DNA from: Beroe ovata
Lineage: Eukaryota; Ctenophora; Nuda; Beroida; Beroidae
Length of the DNA: 29,542 nt
NCBI GenBank assembly: GCA_946803715.1
Contig: CAMPET010000201.1
Coordinates: 31,927-61,468 of the forward strand
Reading direction: 5' to 3'
Shown in pieces: positions 16,621 to 27,639 of this stretch. The notes under the pieces were generated by a model, which did no database searches, had not been told where the DNA came from, and saw only the letters and a list, made by a program, of their open reading frames with translations. Position 1 is the stretch's first letter. Each line of letters begins with the position of its first letter. A program made the position numbers and the translations under genes.

Positions 16621-18200
16621 CTAGGGTTGTTTCACAACCTCCCATTCGCCATCCCCAGGGTTACAGGTCAGGTTGAAAATGTGGCTGCTCTCAGACACAG
16701 GGACTCCGACAGACCACTCTGGTTCCTGACAATGAATCAGCTTGGCATCTTACTGAATATTGGTGTGTGTACATTGATATTTCTGACTGGTATGCATGTA
16801 TTGTGCATGCATTGGGTTACAATGGGGCAGAATGAAAAAGTTGTGCTTCTCCTACTCCCATCCATTTTTCACCATGATAAACCTATCATTATGAACCTAC
16901 CAGTCACATCACATGTGTTAGGTATACCTACTGATACATAACCTGAATCCCCTGTTTGTTATGATTCGAAAGTCAAATCCAAGATTACAATAAGCATAAG
17001 CAAACTTGGTTGAATCCATAGAAGATGTAGTAGATTTCCAAGTGACAGTTATCAATTTCTTCTGTCTGAGGCAGCAAACATTGGTAGGGATCGTAGCACA
17101 ATATCTGAAATTATCAATAACTGCGTGAGATGTTTCTTTTGGCTGGAATCATTTCATTTATCAGGAGAAGTGTTAGGAGAAGTATTATGAGTGCGTGGTA
17201 TTCCTTCTATGTTGGAATTTTTTTCTTAGTTATATATAGGAAAGTTATTTATTTCACAACCACATAATATATCAACTTATATTGAACCTCAGGATCGCAG
17301 TCAAGCTCGTCCTCCCCAATACAAGGAATAATGTCAACACCCTTCAAACAGGAGAAATGTCTACCTAAACAGTGGGAAGGAAAGTTGCATATAAAAGAAA
17401 GGTGGGAAGTTAGATGATTTCAATTTCGTGCTGAGGTGTCCTTTCCAAAGAAGATCATTTACCCCAGTAGGTAAGCGAAGGTAAGTCAATATCTATGATT
17501 GACAGTAATATTAAACTTAAATCTGTTTAGGGAAGGCAACCCAGACCTTGCTGATGGATAAATGAGCTTATATAGGTTTGGAGGCAGTTGTCAACTCACC
17601 TCCTGAAGTTACACACTGTGTCCTAATAAACCAATTTTTCTCCTGTCGAGTTATTATCAGGGATATTGATCTATGTATCTTGTAGTTTAGTACCTGGATG
17701 TGACGTTATTGGTGAGTGTGAGTCAATGGGAACTTATGTTGGTTCAACATACCCATTGAATTCTAGAGTGCAGTAGGTTATAATTATTGGGCAATGGGGA
17801 AGCTCACAAATTGTATAATGCACGAGTGAAAGCGTTTCTCAATTTTTCATCCAATTTCTCTTGCCTTATGAATCCTACAAAATATCATTTTCTATTATGC
17901 AGGTTTGTTCAGGAAATAACCTCAATTTTCAAGAGATCGCAAATGACAGTGCTGAAAGTGACAGGATTGTGGCACAACCACTTTATGTCAGTCTGACTCC
18001 ATTCTGGTTTTTCTTCTGTTATGCACGTCACATTAGATTTACTGAGAAATTGTGGGTAGTGTAACAACTACAGTAGGTAGGTAGGTACTATCTTTATCAT
18101 GCGTCAGGCTGGTCATATCAATAACAATGCAGTAAGAATAATCCATAGTACCTGGCAATATGTGGATGAAGGTATTTTTTGGCTCTATTTGACATTGGAA
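16621..18200 (-). other. Candidate minus-strand exons, no coherent gene model
   Basis: Several open stretches have splice-like ends on the minus strand. About 16621-16750 ends in a stop with LTCNPGDGEWE, faintly like the end of a sushi domain. About 17289-17366 gives a Cys-rich piece (FSCLKGVDIIPC). Others lie near 17600, 17930 and 18150-18200. Their phases do not join into one chain. They may be remnants of a Cys-rich receptor or chance. On the plus strand there is a TATAAAAG at 17390-17397, followed by good donors near 17470. Confidence 0.2.
17390..17397 (+). promoter_or_regulatory. TATA-box candidate
   Basis: TATAAAAG is a perfect TATA word. A donor (GTAG/GTAAGC) about 80 bases downstream could end a short leader exon. 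No coding continuation was established. Confidence 0.25.
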
Positions 18201-18257
18201 TACTGCCAATAAGTAGCAAATAATCAGCCTGAAAGACTAATGTGATGGTTTAGCATT

Positions 18258-19281
18258 TCAGATCCAATGAAATGTATACTTATTTTGAGTTATTTGAATT
18301 TTTGATCTGATTTGGGTCTTGTAAAGACGAACCTCCTCCATTGCTTGACTGACAGATTCTTTCAGAACCATGTCAGGAGAATCAGAGCGACCTATGACTG
18401 TGTCTTGGAGTGTGGCCCCACAAATCTGACATGTTCTCACTGTTGGAATAAATGGCATAAGAGCTATAATCAAATATTGAATTTTGAAACACAGGTGGAT
18501 CTTAACTGTTCAATCTTATGAAAATGTAACTAGGGGTTGGAATTTCAAAATTATTGCTACTAACCACCACAATGTGACGTTTGCACACAAAATTCCCTGA
18601 CAAAACTTTTGCCACACCCTAAGCACTCCTCAGTGTGCACATTACCTAAAACAATAGAATAATAGATTACTGATGTGTGACTCAGAATTTCATTCAGATC
18701 CAGGAAAAGAAGGAAGGAAAAGTTAATAGTCACCATTTAGTTCAATAACCATGTCTTCATCCGCCCCTGCTTTGATCAACATTCCATCAGTATTTTCAGT
18801 TACCAAAAATTTAACAAAGCCTGAAAATTTCAAGTAGTTTGAGAGGAAAATGTATTAATCAAATCATGCATAATACAGAAACAATTATATGATTACCTGC
18901 CCTGAGCAGCTGTACCAAGGCCAGGTGAGCTTTAGTTGGATTGCTGTGACAACTAGATGATGCCCTGTGAGAAAACCTTCTACTACTAGGTCGTCCTTGA
19001 ACATATATGGGGTCTTTCACTGAAAAATTTCTAGAAGAAGATTATATATATTTAATGAAACTAGGTTTAAGGTTCTATAGGAACATGTGCCTCTCCTGAG
19101 GCACAGAAGTTTGCAGATACTTCTGTGTTACATCTGTGTTACAGATACATGTGTTACATGAAAGACAAGCAGATTCTGTCTACTCACAATTAAATGAATT
19201 CATTTCTGACCCCACAAATAGCAGTGTATTCCGATATTTGATAATTTCTTCTTTGAACTCCTCCAGTTTGATAGACCCCAT
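18258..19281 (-). CDS. Divergent SIRT6/7-like protein, catalytic His replaced
   Basis: Five exons join in phase 1: 19281-19188, 19019-18897, 18820-18734, 18645-18565 and 18439-18258. They give about 188 residues with a stop. PTKAHLALVQLLRAGFVKFL followed by TENTDG aligns with the PT.tHma...L...Gl...v.QNvDG block of sirtuins. ELNGN stands where ELHGN carries the catalytic His. EECLGC and RTCQICG supply four zinc-type Cys, and LQDTVI matches the LRDTI block of SIRT6/7. The N-terminal GAGxS nucleotide loop is degenerate (FVGSEMNS). The C-terminal LGTSL region is missing unless more exons exist beyond an alternative donor at GAG/GTTCGT. By family, sirtuins are NAD-dependent deacylases. Here catalysis is probably lost, which is inference. 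Confidence 0.72.
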
Positions 19282-21058
19282 TTTCAGTGATATTGTCTCA
19301 GGAAAAAAACACTGAACCTCTTAATCTAAAAATTCTTCATTAATAGATTGTAGACTGATTACAATTAACATTGGCATAACCAGAAGCCTACACTTAATCA
19401 ACAAGCATTATTCTATTCAAGCATTGATCATCAGCTCTAAATACATAAATAGGGAAGAAAGAAAAACTTAATACACAAAGCACTGAAACACCTAGAGCTT
19501 ACTCTAAATTGTATGTCAAAATTGAAGATAGAATTAGACCTCAAGTACTTGATTCTTACAATTCATTCGTTAGAGCAGTCCAGTGCAGATAGGATCTGAC
19601 AACACCAAATACAATGCAGGAGTGCAGGATCAAAAAGTAGCTAAAAAACATGCCGGGCCTCCATTCTCCAAAGCAAAGCTGGTTTTGGCTATTGAGAATT
19701 TTATTTTGGACGCTGGCGCTCGCGTCGGCTGAGCCTAGCGCCCTAGCATTGCCAGGCAAAGCTTTGCCTTGTCGATCGATGATAGACCCTGTCGAGAATT
19801 TCGTTTCGCGCGCGGCTCAAACTTATTCTCAAACTTATTCTCAAACTTATTCTTGCTGACGCAAGCCGCTTCGCGGCTTTCATCAGCGGTCTGGCATCGC
19901 CCGACAAAGCTTTGCCGGATGTTATCTGTCCACTGTTCATGTTTCTTGCGCGCGGCGCCTTCATCGATGAAGGCGCGCAAAAAAAAGTGGACAGATAACA
20001 TCTGCATCCGGCAAACAAAGCTTTGTCGATTGATGACATGACAAACCCTGTCGAAGTGTCGAGAATTTCGTTTTGTGCGCGCGCATCGCATCAGCGGTCT
20101 AGCATGATCAGCATTAGGGTGCGCCCTTTTTTCCAACTTTTTGAGGCACAACCCTGTACTTGTAGATCTCGATGAGCTGATTCCAACGCTGCCAAGCTTT
20201 TTGAAATTGGACAACGGGAAGTACTGCCGCATCGCAATTTTCCGTTTAGTCACGNTGTGCCTCAAAAAGTTGGAAAAAAGGGCGCACCCTAATCAGCATC
20301 GCCAGGAAAGCTGTGCATGTGAGAGCGTTAGCGGTGCGCAACATTGCATTGGAACTCTGCCGGCGCGCGGTATACTGTTTTTCGCGCGCGCCTTCACCGA
20401 AGGCGCGGCGCGCGTGAGGATTACAGAGGTCAGCTGAAATCTGACAAACAGGTCGAGTCCGCGCGCGGCGTGTGGTTTATCAATTGCTTGGCAATGTCAT
20501 GATGCAATGCATGGCGATGCATCGCTGACGCGATCCGAGCTCGAGCGCCATCTGCAATCATTATTATTGAAATTGAGTCGTAAATTGCATGCAGCGCGCA
20601 AGGAACAGTGGACAATGACATACAGCGTGGTATTTTTAGTGTTTTAAGTCACTGTCAATAATAACAAATAATAATTAATAAACATTTACTTTTATGTTTT
20701 AGAGAATTAATACGGTGAAAATACTTGGAGTTGGATTGTTCACTGGCAATTATACTTATACGATGAGTTATAGTGTAACAGTAACATTTTCCCTGATATT
20801 GATAAAAATGAAATTAAATGACGTTAATGATTAACCTAATCCGATCCTGGTGACAATGTATATTTTAAAATATACAGGTGCGTGTCAGTTATATATACCA
20901 CGTAATGCTAAGCGCGTGGCCTCATTAAACACGTGCAACTATACCAGTGTCAGCTACTCTCACTGCATAACACACACACAGCTCTGTGATATCAAAGTGT
21001 TGTATTCGTGTACTTCAATCCTTATAACACCATCCTACTGCTAGTCCTAGTGATCGGA
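19282..21058. other. Divergent intergenic region with foldback sequence
   Basis: The region is GC-rich between about 19650 and 20640. It contains repeated CAAAGCTTTG words, a 12-bp triplicate (CTCAAACTTATT, 19816-19851) and a nested hairpin. In the hairpin, 19911-19934 pairs with 19986-20014 around a near-palindrome centred on CATCGATG (19946-19980). Open frames here show Arg/Ala-rich composition and no recognisable protein. A TATA-like TTATATATA (20889-20897) and an E-box CACGTG (20930-20935) precede the EF-hand gene and recur in copy 2. Confidence 0.55.
20107..20299. mobile_element. hAT-type MITE with 8-bp target duplication
   Basis: The element at 20115-20291 has terminal inverted repeats of 35 bp (20115-20149 and 20257-20291), starting TAGGGTGCGCCC. 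It is flanked by ATCAGCAT at 20107-20114 and 20292-20299. An 8-bp target duplication and a YARNG-type terminus (TAGGG) are typical of hAT elements. There is no transposase, so it is non-autonomous. An N at 20255 lies inside. Copy 2 lacks it at the matching position. Confidence 0.85.
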
Positions 21059-22061
21059 ATGCCCCGCCCACGAATTCTACCGACCATCATTCTGTCAATA
21101 TGCGTGCTACTGCTGCAGGTACGACGGAAATTATTGTCTCAGTGATAATCAGACTGGGCGAGGTTTCATCAGATTTGTGGCTTTGACGTTGTTTAAAATT
21201 AAATGTCTCCGTTGCTACACGAAACTGTCGACTGTAGTAGGGCGTTGTTTATTATTAACGTGCTACACGATCAGAGGCCACAATAAAACCACAAATTAGA
21301 TCATGACAGCACTCTCCCCTCTCCCTCAGGGAGCCGCAGCGGGGGAAGTTGAGATGAACGAGGAGGAACTGAGGAAGAATTTCGAGGCTGTCGACAAGGA
21401 TGGTAGCGGAACACTGGATAAGACCGAGTTACCGAACTGGGTGAGAAGAATGGTGGAGGCGCACGTCAGTGAGAATATTCCCGCCGCGAAGAGAGAGTTC
21501 AAACAAGCAGACAGCAACCGGGACAAAATAGTGGAGTGGAGGGAGTACGAGGTGCTTCATGGTGGAAGTGAGCCTTCATCCGAGGATAAACACAAGTTTA
21601 GGACGGCAGATGAAAATGGAGATGGGGTTCTCAGTCAGATGGAGTATGTCGCGTTTAGAAACCCTCTGACAACTGAATACACCCTGAACCGCATAGCCCA
21701 GGAATTGTTAGAGGATTTCGATACGAACAAGGACAAGAAAGTAACGACGAATGAGTTTGTGCACCACGCCCCATCTCGAGTTGACGATAAGGATGATAAG
21801 GAGATAGACAAGATGAGGAAAATGGAGTTCAGAGGGACACTCGATACTAACAATGACTTATCACTGGATGTAAAGGAATTGAGGGATTACCTCTATCCGT
21901 TAGGTGTGACGTTCCTGACAAATGAAGCGCGGCACATCATGCACAACGCCGATACAAACCAGGATAACGTTCTCAGTTTTGCGGAGGTGCAGGAGAATTA
22001 TCTGCATTTTCAGAGGAGCAGGGAGAATCCTGTGATCCAGGCTTTGCATGATGAACTTTAA
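21059..22061 (+). CDS. ER-resident six-EF-hand protein (CREC family), copy 1
   Basis: Exon 1 (21059-21118) encodes MPRPRILPTIILSICVLLLQ, a signal peptide. Exon 2 (21330-22061, acceptor CCCTCAG) encodes the mature protein of 243 residues in phase 0. Six EF-hand loops are visible: DKDGSGTLDKTE, DSNRDKIVEWRE, DENGDGVLSQME, DTNKDKKVTTNE, DTNNDLSLDVKE and DTNQDNVLSFAE. The protein ends in HDEL, the ER retrieval signal. This is the reticulocalbin/calumenin/Cab45 architecture: calcium binding and chaperone support in the secretory pathway. At about 263 residues it is slightly shorter than the usual ~315. Loops 2 and 4-6 lack the central Gly and may bind weakly. The ATG was chosen because it gives the signal peptide. 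Confidence 0.9.
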
Positions 22062-22487
22062 CATAATCATGGCAATACAAGGATCCATTTGATCATGGTT
22101 AAATCAGTGATCACGAACTTTCACATGTGTCCTCACGGCCGCCGGATAACTGCGCACATCGGAGGTCAACAATTGACTGGGCAACGCCCTAAATGTCCCA
22201 CTTGGAAACATTTTTATTAAATAGTGCTTCTCTTGGGTTTTTAATTCTTATTAACCGAAATACGTAGTGTGTATCTAGCTGGCCAATATTAATCTTTGAA
22301 ATCGTCAAATTTGAAAATATCTCAATTACAATACATTCTACCACTTGAACTATGCATAGTCATGACGGCTAAATTGAGGGGCAATCCTCAAGATTGACAC
22401 ACCTCAGAATCAATTTTGGAGTAAACAACAGTGCTTCTTTTCGTTGTATATTTCGCTAAGCGACGCAGGTCAACTTTCGCGTATCAT
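22062..22487. other. 3' UTR and intergenic space
   Basis: ATTAAA about 155 bases past the stop (near 22216) is a candidate polyadenylation signal. No gene is seen before the next ATG at 22488. Confidence 0.4.
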
Positions 22488-24545
22488 ATGGATACCGTTA
22501 AGAAGTTTTTCGGGGGAAAAAGCACTACGTCATCCACCGTGGCAGCGACAGAAAAATCAGAAAGTCATGGTTTGTGATCCTAAACATAATTCTGTCCATT
22601 TTTTACCTCGAACACTCACAGTTCCTTGGAAAAATTCTGCCGTTCAATCTGAAATCTTATCTCACCACGAACTCGAAACAAATATTGTCCACGACGTCCG
22701 AAAATAGCTTCATCACGTGACCTTGTGCTTCATTGTACCCTGATGAAATTGATGTGTTACTTTCCCCCACGCATCTGCAGTGAGCAGTGAATCTAAAGCC
22801 AGTACCCCAGAACCTCCTGAACCGTATACCCCAGCCGAAAAAACCGCAAAAAAGGGTAAGTAATAAGTACCGATATTGCTAGCGCCTACACGTATCATTT
22901 CCTGAATTTGTGTGAAAATCCACTTATATAAGTGCTCCAAGAAGCGAAATATCGTCACACTTTTTGAACGACGATGTAAAAACAGAAAATTGGCATGCGG
23001 CCAAGCGTCTCACCCAATGCTTCCCATGATCACTTACTGTGGCAGGAGTATTGGAGGATGTATATCCGTGGATCAAGTTTCTCCCAGCCCCAACTCTCAC
23101 CCCAGCACACGATATGGGGGAGGGATATGATGAGGGAGAGGACGGCGGGGACCTTGACAAAACGGTGGTGAGATGACGATTTGGACGTCAGCCAAGTCAT
23201 ATTATTGCATTTCTTGCTGATATTTGAGTTATGATTTCTGACAATCGAAATGCCACTGAACCAGTATCAGTCCCGGATCTAAATCAATTTCAAAATATCG
23301 AGCGTCAATCACTCATTTTCTCACCTATTCCAGAGGAGGGACCCGGACCAGGGCTCAGTAATCGACACGAGGGGCATGGCTCCCAAGAACATTGACGACA
23401 GGGGCCGGATTAGGGCAGGCTGTGTGGACTGTGATTGTGATGAGTTTGAACGGTCCCCCAAGGGAGCGGCGTGTCACTACTGCCACTGTGCGCCGTCATC
23501 TCATGAGATCTTGTGGCCACCCCCGCAGGAGGTATAGCTGAAATATTGGAGATGTTATAGGAATATCATGATTGCTTTGAGGAAGAGATTCCATCAGCAG
23601 TTATAATTCACAGATGATAGAAATTGTTAGAGATGTTTAGAGAAATTCTACGAAATGGACCCATCTACCTACAACAGTTATGAGGGATGTGTGTCACTGT
23701 TTAAATGTGGTACAGTAGTAAGATACAATATGAGGAGTGGTACTATCGGAAAGTGAAGGTTTACTCAATTTTCACTTCAGGAGAACAAGCCGCCCTCCGA
23801 AAACGAGACACCCGAAGACGCCGAGGTTTTTATCAACATCATGTTTTGAAATTAACTTCTTGGGTTTAACCACACCCTGACAATGGCCCAAACATTGATA
23901 ATAACCAAGTTTTTATCACCGAAATCTATACAGGAAACAAGTGATAAAGAAGGAGAGGAGGAAAAGGAACGGTCGAAATCACCGGGGAAAGTGAAAAGTT
24001 TCATTGCTAACTTCAGGAAGAAGATAAAACCGAAAACTACAGCTGAGGAACTGGTATATTGCAATTCAATCTAAAAAATAGCTGGAATTGGCGAGACATT
24101 TGTCTCAAAAATTCTTGTATCCAATGCACAGGAGGAAGCGAAAGAACGTGAATTGGAAGAGATTCGGAAGCAAATGGAGGAAGAAGTGGAAGCTTTTGAA
24201 AAGAAGAAAAAGAAGGAATTTGAAAAACTGAAAGAGGTTTTCTAGTCAAACAAAACGATGACCATTCTCAGGGCTAAATTCACTTGTAGGATTTCACCCT
24301 ACCCTTGCTGGCGGGATTTTATCCCTGGCAAGGGATAAAATCCGTCGGGGGCGGATTGAAAATCGCGCGCACCGATGGTAGGGTAAAATCCTACAATAAA
24401 TTCACTAACTATAATCACAATTCTACTCTCTGTTTAGGTGTGGTCGGAGATGTATTTCAAGAGTTTGCCTCAAGAGCGATGTTCCTCGGACAAGAGAGGG
24501 ATTCTCAGAGGGCGATGCAGAGATTGCGACTGTGATGGGTGTGTG
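22488..24545 (+). CDS. Cys-motif (CxxCxC...CxxCxC...H) coiled-coil protein, copy 1, partial
   Basis: Eight exons join in frame: 22488-22569, 22781-22855, 23046-23167, 23334-23531, 23781-23825, 23934-24053, 24132-24236 and 24438 to about 24538. The start MDTVKKFFGGKS leads to a Ser/Thr/Glu/Pro-rich segment. Exon 4 holds RIRAGCVDCDCDEFE and then CHYCHCAPSSHEI, a compact probable zinc module. Exon 6 is charged, and exon 7 is a Glu/Lys coiled coil. Exon 8 begins a second module (ILRGRCRDCDCDG), cut at the N at 24546. I recall similar CxCxEF...CxYCxxxPxxH stretches in sponge and cnidarian predictions but cannot name a family. No signal peptide, so probably cytosolic. Confidence 0.8.
24275..24405. 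mobile_element. 113-bp MITE with 9-bp target duplication
   Basis: The element at 24284-24396 has 20-bp terminal inverted repeats with one mismatch (start TTGTAGGATTT) and an internal 13-bp hairpin (GGATTTTATCCCT). It is flanked by TAAATTCAC at 24275-24283 and 24397-24405. Copy 2 has the clean empty site at about 29399-29408. A 9-bp duplication suggests a Mutator-like origin. It sits in an intron of the Cys-motif gene. Confidence 0.88.
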
Positions 24546-24546
24546 N

Positions 24547-26218
24547 CATTTTCAGTGATATTGTCTCAGGAAAAAACACTGAGCCTCTTAATCTAAAAAT
24601 TCTTCATTAATATATTGTAGACTGATTACAATTAGCATTGGCATAACCAGAACCCTACACTTAAACAAAAAGCATTCTTCTATTTAAGCATTGATCATCA
24701 GCTCTAAATACATAAATAGGGAAGAAAGAAAAATTAAACTTAATACACAAAGCACTGAAACACCTAGAGCTTACTCTAAATTGTATGTCCAAAATTGAAG
24801 ATAGAATTATACCTCCAGTACTTGATTCTTACAATTCATTCTTACAATTCATTTGTTTGAGCAATTTAATCAGTCCGGTGCAGATAGGATCTAACAACAC
24901 CAAATACATTGCAGGTCGCAGGAGTGCAGGATCAAAAAGTAGCTAAAAACATGCCAGGCCTCCAAAGCAAAGCTGGTTTTGGCTGTTGCTGTCGAGAATT
25001 TTATTTTGGACGCTGGCGCGGCGCTCGCGTCAGCTGACATGAGCCTAGCGCAGTAGCGCCCGCGCCCTAGCATCGCCAGGCAAAGCTTTGCCGGATGTTT
25101 TATTATCTGTCCACGGCACTCAGGCACTGTTCATGTTTCTAATTGCGCGCGACGCCTTCATCGATGAACTATGAAGCTAAGGCGCGCATGAGAAACAAGC
25201 TCAAAACAGTGGACAGATGACATCCGGCAAACAAAGCTTTGTCTATTGATGACAGACCCTGTCGAGATCTGAATTTTGTTTTAATTTTGAGCGCGTGTAT
25301 CAGCGGTCTAGCATCGCCAGCAAAGCTCTGTGAGAGCGTTTGCGGTGCGCGCGCAACGTTGGAACTCGGACGGCGCGGCTCGCGCGGTATCCTGTTGTCA
25401 GACTCAGATGTTTTTCGCGCGCGCGAATTACAGAGGTCAGCTGAAATCTGACAAACAGGTCGAGTCGCGCCGCGCGGCGGGTGGTCTATCAATTGCTTGG
25501 CATTGCCAATGGCAATCAGGCATTCATGTGCACACGTTGCGCGCCCCTGTTCTACTCAGTGAACTGAAAAGTCGTAGCGCGCGGAGTATTTGGGTCACGC
25601 AGCGCGGGAACAGGCATTCAGGCAATGTCATGATGGGGCGATGGGCTCAGCTGACGCGATCCGAGCTCGAGCCGCAAGCGCCATCAATCATTATTATTGA
25701 AATTGAGTCGTAAATTGCATGCGGCGCGCAAGGAACAGTGGACATACCGCGTGGTATTTCTAGTGTTTTAAGTCACTGTCAATAATAACAAATATTAATA
25801 ATAAACATTTACTTTTATGTTTTAGAGAATTTCAATTAATACGGTGAAAATACTTGGAGTTGGACTGTTCACTGGCAATTATACTTATACGATAAGTTAT
25901 AGTGTAACACTAACAGTAACATTTTCCCTGATATTGATAAAAATGACATCAAATGACGTTAATGATTAACCTAATCCTGGTGACAATGTATATTTTAAAA
26001 TATACAGGTGCGTGTCAGTTGTATATATACCACGTAATGCTAAGCCGAAGCGCGTGGCCTCATTAAACACGTGCAACTATACCAGTGTCAGTTGCTCTCA
26101 CTGTAAAACACACACAGCTCTGTGATATCATAGTGTTGTATTCGTGTACATCAATCCTTATAACAGTTGAGCACCTATAGTTACGCACCATCCTACTGCT
26201 AGTCCTATAGTGATCGGA
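24547..26218. other. Intergenic region of copy 2
   Basis: This is the homologue of 19279-21058, with the foldback at about 25071-25245 strongly rearranged by indels. TATA-like TATATATA (about 26022-26029) and the CACGTG E-box (26068-26073) are kept. No gene was recognised. Confidence 0.5.
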
Positions 26219-27216
26219 ATGCCCCGCCCACATCTTCTACCGACCATCATTCTGTCAATATGCGTGCTACTGCTGCAGGTACGACGGAAATTATTGTCTC
26301 AGTGATAATCAGACTGGGCGAGGTTTCATCAGATTTGTGGCTTTGACGTTGTTTAAAATTAAATGTCTCCGTTGCTACACGAAACTGTCGACTTTAGTAG
26401 GGCGTTGTTTATTATTAACGTGCTACACGATCAGAGGCCACAATAAAACCACAAATTAGATCATGACTCTCTCCTCTCCCTCAGGGAGCCGCAGCGGGGG
26501 AAGTTGAGATGAACGAGGAGGAGCTGAGGAAGAATTTCGAGGCTGTCGACAAGGATGGTAGCGGAACACTGGATAAGACCGAGTTACCGAACTGGGTGAG
26601 AAGAATGGTGGAGGCGCACGTCAGTGAGAATATTCCCGCCGCGAAGAGAGAGTTCAAACAAGCAGACAGCAACCGGGACAAAATAGTGGAGTGGAGGGAG
26701 TACGAGGTGCTTCATGGTGGAAGTGAGCCTTCATCCGAGGATAAACACAAGTTTAGGACGGCGGATGAAAATGGAGATGGGGTTCTCAGTCAGATGGAGT
26801 ATGTCGCGTTTAGAAACCCTCTGACAACTGAATACACCCTGAACCGCATAGCCCAGGAATTGTTAGAGGATTTCGATACGAACAAGGACAAGAAAGTAAC
26901 GACGAATGAGTTTGTGCACCACGCCCCATCTCGAGTTGACGATAAGGATGATAAGGAGATAGACAAGATGAGGAAAATGGAGTTCAGAGGGACTCTCGAT
27001 ACTAACAATGACTTATCACTGGACGTAAAGGAGTTGAGGGATTACCTCTATCCGTTGGGTGTGACGTTCCTGACGAATGAAGCGCGGCATATCATGCACA
27101 ACGCCGATACAAACCAGGATAACGTTCTCAGTTTTGCGGAGGTGCAGGAGAATTATCTGCATTTTCAGAGGAGCAGGGAGAATCCTGTGATCCAGGCTTT
27201 GCATGATGAACTTTAA
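26219..27216 (+). CDS. ER-resident six-EF-hand protein (CREC family), copy 2
   Basis: The exons are 26219-26278 and 26485-27216. The mature protein is identical to copy 1: six EF-hand loops and HDEL. I count eight base differences in the second exon, all silent. The signal peptide differs (RPHLLP instead of RPRILP) by three bases in two codons. Confidence 0.9.
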
Positions 27217-27639
27217 CATAATCATGGCAATACAAGGATCCATTTGATCATGGTTAAATCAGTGATCACGAACTTTCACATGTGTCCTCACGGCCGCCGG
27301 ATAACTGCGCACATCGGAGGTCAACAATTGACTGGGCAACGCCCTAAATGTCCCACTTGGAAACATTTTTATTAAATAGTGCTTCTCTTGGGTTTTTAAT
27401 TTTTATTAACCGAAATACGTAGTGTGTATCTAGCTGGCCAATAATCTTTGAAATCGTCAAATTTGAAAAGATCTCAATTACAATACATTCTACCACTTGA
27501 ACTATGCATAGTCATGACGGCTAAATTGAGGGGCAATCCTCAAGATTGACACACCTCAGAATCAATTTTGGAGTAAACAACAGTGCTTCTTTTCGTTGTA
27601 TATTTCGCTAAGCGACGCAGGTCAACTTTCGCGTATCAT
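27217..27639. other. 3' UTR and intergenic space, copy 2
   Basis: Nearly identical to 22062-22487. It contains the same ATTAAA candidate signal and no gene. Confidence 0.4.

Larger units (their letters stand above)
19279..24545. repeat. Duplicated block, copy 1
   Basis: This block runs from the sirtuin-like ATG region through the EF-hand and Cys-motif genes. It recurs at 24547-29542. The coding exons are almost identical. The intergenic part (19600-20650) differs by many indels, and copy 1 carries two extra insertions. Confidence 0.95.

Noticed and set aside
19735-20437. Arg/Ala-rich frames in the intergenic region
   Set aside because: They run through foldback sequence, a MITE and an N, on both strands at once, with no recognisable domain.
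21326-22088. Minus-strand frames across the EF-hand exon and their copies
   Set aside because: Shadows of a clear six-EF-hand coding sequence.
22444-22707. 87-codon plus-strand frame and its copy at 27596
   Set aside because: Out of frame with the exon that starts at the ATG at 22488 and continues through matched splice phases; it runs into the intron.
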